Shown here piece after piece: positions 38,170-40,304 of a DNA stretch of 40,304 bases. Where the stretch lies: the IMG/VR virus record IMGVR_UViG_3300046733_000374, positions 1-40,304 of that record; one strand, written 5' to 3'. The notes under the pieces are model-generated. The model had not been told where the DNA came from, did not search any database, and saw nothing but the letters and a program-made list of their open reading frames with translations. Within the stretch, counting starts at the first letter, position 1. The number at the start of each line of letters is the position of its first letter. A program made the translations under genes and the position numbers. The stretch is from a virus.

Positions 38170-38822
38170 TGAGCAAAATTGTCAAGCATATTGGTAGAAG
38201 TGCAGGAACAGGACAGCGTTTAAGCGTTGTGTTTTTGCGTTTACCAGATGACACTGATAATGCTCTTGTCGTTTATAGTGATGCACTACCAGACAGATAC
38301 CATGATGAATTCATGGCGGCTGTAGAATCACCTGAAGGACAATCTTCCAGAGAACTATATGAAGTACTTTCACGTAAAGTATTCTTTCATGGTAAGCCCA
38401 TGCTAGATACACTACACAGTGAAGGTAAGTTGGTTAAAGTTCCAACATCAACAGTCATTATGACTCCAACCACTAACATGGATATACCACTAGATGATTT
38501 ATTATCTCAGATGGATAGTATCGATGGCGGTAATACACAGGAACCGATTGTAGCAAACGATACTACAGTAATCGAGCCAGGTCAACCTATCAAAGATAAC
38601 GTTGATATAAGTGTAGGTGATGATGCCAAAATGATTGCACAAAATCTACTTCAACAAGCAGTACTGTTAGAACAAGACGCCTTACGCAAACGTGCTGAGG
38701 CTGTGCAGTATGACCCGTCACTTGCTGAGAAGGCAGAGAAACCCGCTAAAAAAGGTAGAGGTAGACCAAAAGGTACTACTAAAGCCGCTATAGCGGCAAA
38801 GGCAGAAGCAACTGCTGAATAA
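38169..38822 (+). CDS. AT-hook-containing protein, 217 aa
   Basis: Function unknown. The C-terminus has KKGRGRPKGTTK, a typical AT-hook that binds the minor groove of AT-rich DNA, in an Ala/Lys-rich tail. The N-terminal 75 residues form a compact domain, and the middle (TPTTNMDIPLDDLLSQMDSI) resembles a segment I remember from marine phage proteins. It probably binds phage or host DNA; a nucleoid-associated or transcriptional role is inference. Coupled to the preceding gene by TAATG. It ends at a terminator-like hairpin. Confidence 0.75.
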   Translation: MSKIVKHIGRSAGTGQRLSVVFLRLPDDTDNALVVYSDALPDRYHDEFMAAVESPEGQSSRELYEVLSRKVFFHGKPMLDTLHSEGKLVKVPTSTVIMTPTTNMDIPLDDLLSQMDSIDGGNTQEPIVANDTTVIEPGQPIKDNVDISVGDDAKMIAQNLLQQAVLLEQDALRKRAEAVQYDPSLAEKAEKPAKKGRGRPKGTTKAAIAAKAEATAE

Positions 38823-38825
38823 ATA
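38818..38825 (+). promoter_or_regulatory. Possible late promoter box AATAAATA
   Basis: AATAAATA overlaps the stop codon of the AT-hook gene. It differs from GATAAATA at the first base. Weak candidate for the gene at 38876. Confidence 0.3.
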
Positions 38826-38827
38826 AT

Positions 38828-38847
38828 AGGGCGGCATAAGTCGCCCT
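38828..38847 (+). terminator. Terminator-like hairpin
   Basis: AGGGCGGC (38828-38835), loop ATAA, GTCGCCCT (38840-38847), 8 pairs with one G-U. Only a weak T run follows (GTTATT), so termination may be partial. Confidence 0.6.
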
Positions 38848-38875
38848 GTTATTAACTAATTCATGGAGTAACTAT

Positions 38876-39181
38876 ATGGAATTCGACAGAAAGGCAGAGT
38901 TTGAACGGTTAATGGAAGAAATAGTTCCAATGAGTATACCAGCAGACTTTGTAAAAGAATTATTAGTAACTCTTAACAACGGACAAGAAGTAACACTAAC
39001 AGGTGAAGAACTATTACAACCTCTGCCAGTTGCAAATGACTTAAGTTGGGATAAGTTAATAAATCAATTTGACAAAATTGAAGATATCCAAGTAAAAATT
39101 GACGTACCAGCAATACAAGAAAGTGTTGTTCTCAATGTTATGAAGATTTTGGCAGAACATTTCAAGGAAATAAAAAAGTAA
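38876..39181 (+). CDS. Hypothetical protein, 101 aa
   Basis: No family recognised. It is acidic and helical (FERLMEEIVPMSIP, LTGEELLQPL, then NQFDKIEDIQVKIDVPAIQE), with a lysine-rich end. The start has GGAG seven bases upstream. Its TAA stop overlaps the DHFR start (TAATG), which ties it to the nucleotide metabolism genes, but it has no enzyme motif. Confidence 0.7.
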   Translation: MEFDRKAEFERLMEEIVPMSIPADFVKELLVTLNNGQEVTLTGEELLQPLPVANDLSWDKLINQFDKIEDIQVKIDVPAIQESVVLNVMKILAEHFKEIKK

Positions 39182-39711
39182 TGATTTGTATGATACTGGC
39201 TGCCGATGAAAACGGTGGCATCGGATATAAGAATGGTCTACCATGGCCTAAAGTGTCAGAAGATTTAAAGTTTTTTAAACGAACAACAGATGACCAAGCA
39301 GTTGTCATGGGTTCGAATACATGGAAAAGTCTAGGTGGTCTTGCACCACTCAAAGGACGAACTAATTATGTATTAAGTTCAACAAATGACCATAGCAAGT
39401 TTCCAGGTTGTCAGGATGTATATGATTATACATCTTACGAAATAAAAGACATTTTAGAAGCAATTCAATATCGACATAGATACCAAGATGTATTCATTAT
39501 AGGTGGTAAAACATTATATGATGCCGCGCATGAGTTTTGTGATACAATTTATTTGACAAGAGTACTCGGAAAATACCAATGCGACACTGTATGTGATATT
39601 GACAAATACCTAGATGGGGCAGATATAACAGATGTGTATACTATTAAAGGTGACAGACACACTCCTAGTATTCGTATCGAAACTTATGAAAAAGACACCA
39701 TACCGTTTTAA
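39181..39711 (+). CDS. frd: Dihydrofolate reductase
   Basis: 176 residues, normal length. Reduces dihydrofolate with NADPH, regenerating folate used by thymidylate synthase. Motifs: AADENGGIGYKNGLPWP (about 7-23, Met20-loop region), the catalytic Asp/Glu region EDLKFFKRTT, then MGSNTWKSLG, GRTNYVLSS, FIIGGKTLYD and YLTRV. All are in order. T4 phages carry the same pair (frd and td) next to each other. Overlaps the preceding gene by one base and ends nine bases before the thymidylate synthase ATG. Confidence 0.95.
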   Translation: MICMILAADENGGIGYKNGLPWPKVSEDLKFFKRTTDDQAVVMGSNTWKSLGGLAPLKGRTNYVLSSTNDHSKFPGCQDVYDYTSYEIKDILEAIQYRHRYQDVFIIGGKTLYDAAHEFCDTIYLTRVLGKYQCDTVCDIDKYLDGADITDVYTIKGDRHTPSIRIETYEKDTIPF

Positions 39712-39720
39712 GGAATAAAA

Positions 39721-40304
39721 ATGAGTAGTAATAATTGGGAAGAAGATAGTTACCTTGACTTATTGTATACAATCAGACATCAAGGGGAACCTAGAAATAA
39801 TGAAAGAACTGGAGTAGGTACTCTAAGTAGATTTAACGCATCTTTAAATTTTGAGTTACAAGGAGGCTTTCCTCTTCTAACAACAAAACGTGTTCCATTT
39901 AAATCAGTAGCAAGTGAATTGCTTTGGTTTTTAGAAGGGTCTACTGATGAACGTAGGCTTGCTGAAATACACTATGATATGCCTCGTGACGAAATTAGAC
40001 TTGAAAATACTATTTGGACTGCTAATGCTGATGCACAAGGTAAAGCACTAGGATATGAAAACACTGACACCGTTAAAGAACTAGGACCTGTATACGGCAA
40101 GCAATGGCGCAACTTTAATGGAGTTGACCAGATAGCAGAACTTATACAAGGTCTTGAGGAAAATCCACAATCACGCAGACATATATTATCTGCCTGGAAT
40201 CCAGGTGACTTAAATAAAATGGCATTGCCGCCATGTCATTGTTTTGTTCAATTCTATGTCACAAATCAAGGAAGTCTGAATTGTTCAATGTATCAACGTA
40301 GTGC
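39721..40304 (+). CDS. td: Thymidylate synthase, 3' end cut by window edge
   Basis: 194 residues are visible from the ATG at 39721 (AAGGAA upstream), and the frame is open at the right edge. Methylates dUMP to dTMP using methylene-tetrahydrofolate. Motifs: RTGVGTLSRF, FPLLTTKRVPFKSVASELLWFLEG split over 53-76, GPVYGKQWRNF and ALPPCHCFVQFYV with the catalytic cysteine C172. The inserted segment between the ELLWFLEG and GPVYG parts (residues about 80-120) is present as in the T4 and eukaryotic type. No intron is seen in the visible part, unlike T4 td. Confidence 0.95.
   Translation, partial: MSSNNWEEDSYLDLLYTIRHQGEPRNNERTGVGTLSRFNASLNFELQGGFPLLTTKRVPFKSVASELLWFLEGSTDERRLAEIHYDMPRDEIRLENTIWTANADAQGKALGYENTDTVKELGPVYGKQWRNFNGVDQIAELIQGLEENPQSRRHILSAWNPGDLNKMALPPCHCFVQFYVTNQGSLNCSMYQRS

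Noticed and set aside
1-40304. tRNA genes, integrase, attachment sites or insertion sequences
   Set aside because: I looked for tRNA-like cloverleaf arms in the gaps, integrase motifs and flanking repeats and found none; gaps are short and filled by promoters or hairpins.
39721-40304. Group I intron in the thymidylate synthase gene as in T4 td
   Set aside because: The visible 584 bases read as continuous coding sequence through the catalytic cysteine; an intron beyond the window edge cannot be excluded.

Overview
The window is part of the genome of a tailed, T4-like (myovirus-type) phage, most probably marine and infecting an unidentified Gram-negative bacterium. The evidence is a T4-type family B DNA polymerase (6312-9110), a gp45-like sliding clamp, a T4 DsbA-like DNA-binding protein, a T4-type 5'-3' exonuclease/RNase H, phage-style DHFR and thymidylate synthase, T4-type late promoter boxes (GATAAATA), N-terminal peptides resembling T4 capsid-targeting sequences, and AT-rich, tightly packed genes all on the + strand. 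I see no tRNA, rRNA, insertion sequence, integrase, CRISPR array or host chromosomal gene block. The host is not determinable from the sequence; I found no photosynthesis gene.

Layout. 1-5945: large late or packaged proteins (a GNAT plus CCA-transferase-like fusion cut by the left edge, a twitch/radical SAM protein, a small basic protein and an Ala/Lys/Glu-rich protein, the last two with capsid-targeting-like N-termini) and a small unknown. 5946-10455: replication block (DsbA-like, DNA polymerase, small methyltransferase-like protein, sliding clamp). 10459-17929: DNA and nucleotide modification block: a DpdA-like DNA transglycosylase, a DUF465-like coiled coil, a QueD-like T-fold candidate, adenine phosphoribosyltransferase, a GT-B glycosyltransferase, GTP cyclohydrolase I (FolE), QueE, S-adenosylmethionine synthetase (MetK) and a rhodanese. 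Together these point to a 7-deazaguanine modification of the phage DNA. 17933-25376: a second phosphoribosyltransferase, FEN/RNase H, eukaryotic-type phosphomannomutase, an SbmA/BacA-like membrane transporter, a membrane-anchored trypsin-like PDZ protease and several unknowns. 25431-27365: small genes each behind its own promoter, then a MoxR-type AAA ATPase.

27447-34753 is the exceptional part: a seven-gene, overlapping operon encoding an AMP-forming acyl ligase (ANL), a flavin-dependent halogenase, two membrane fatty-acid desaturase-like enzymes with a GNAT-like protein between them, a complete FabF-like ketosynthase and an unknown protein. It looks like a compact biosynthetic gene cluster for a modified, possibly halogenated and unsaturated, acyl product. 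It lies between the MoxR ATPase and its usual partner type, a VWA/metallopeptidase-like protein (35875-37200), as if inserted there. After 37200 come an HNH endonuclease, an AT-hook protein, small unknowns, DHFR and a truncated thymidylate synthase.

Regulation is readable by eye. A family of sigma70-like promoters (typically AAAAACTTGACA, 16-17 nt, TATAAT-like) drives short transcription units, and several have the upstream gene's TGA stop codon or terminator arm inside the -35 box. A second family, GATAAATA, matches T4 late promoters. Three genes (3782, 27447, 37265) lie at the predicted transcription start with no Shine-Dalgarno sequence. All functional statements rest on reading motifs by eye; no database search was run.
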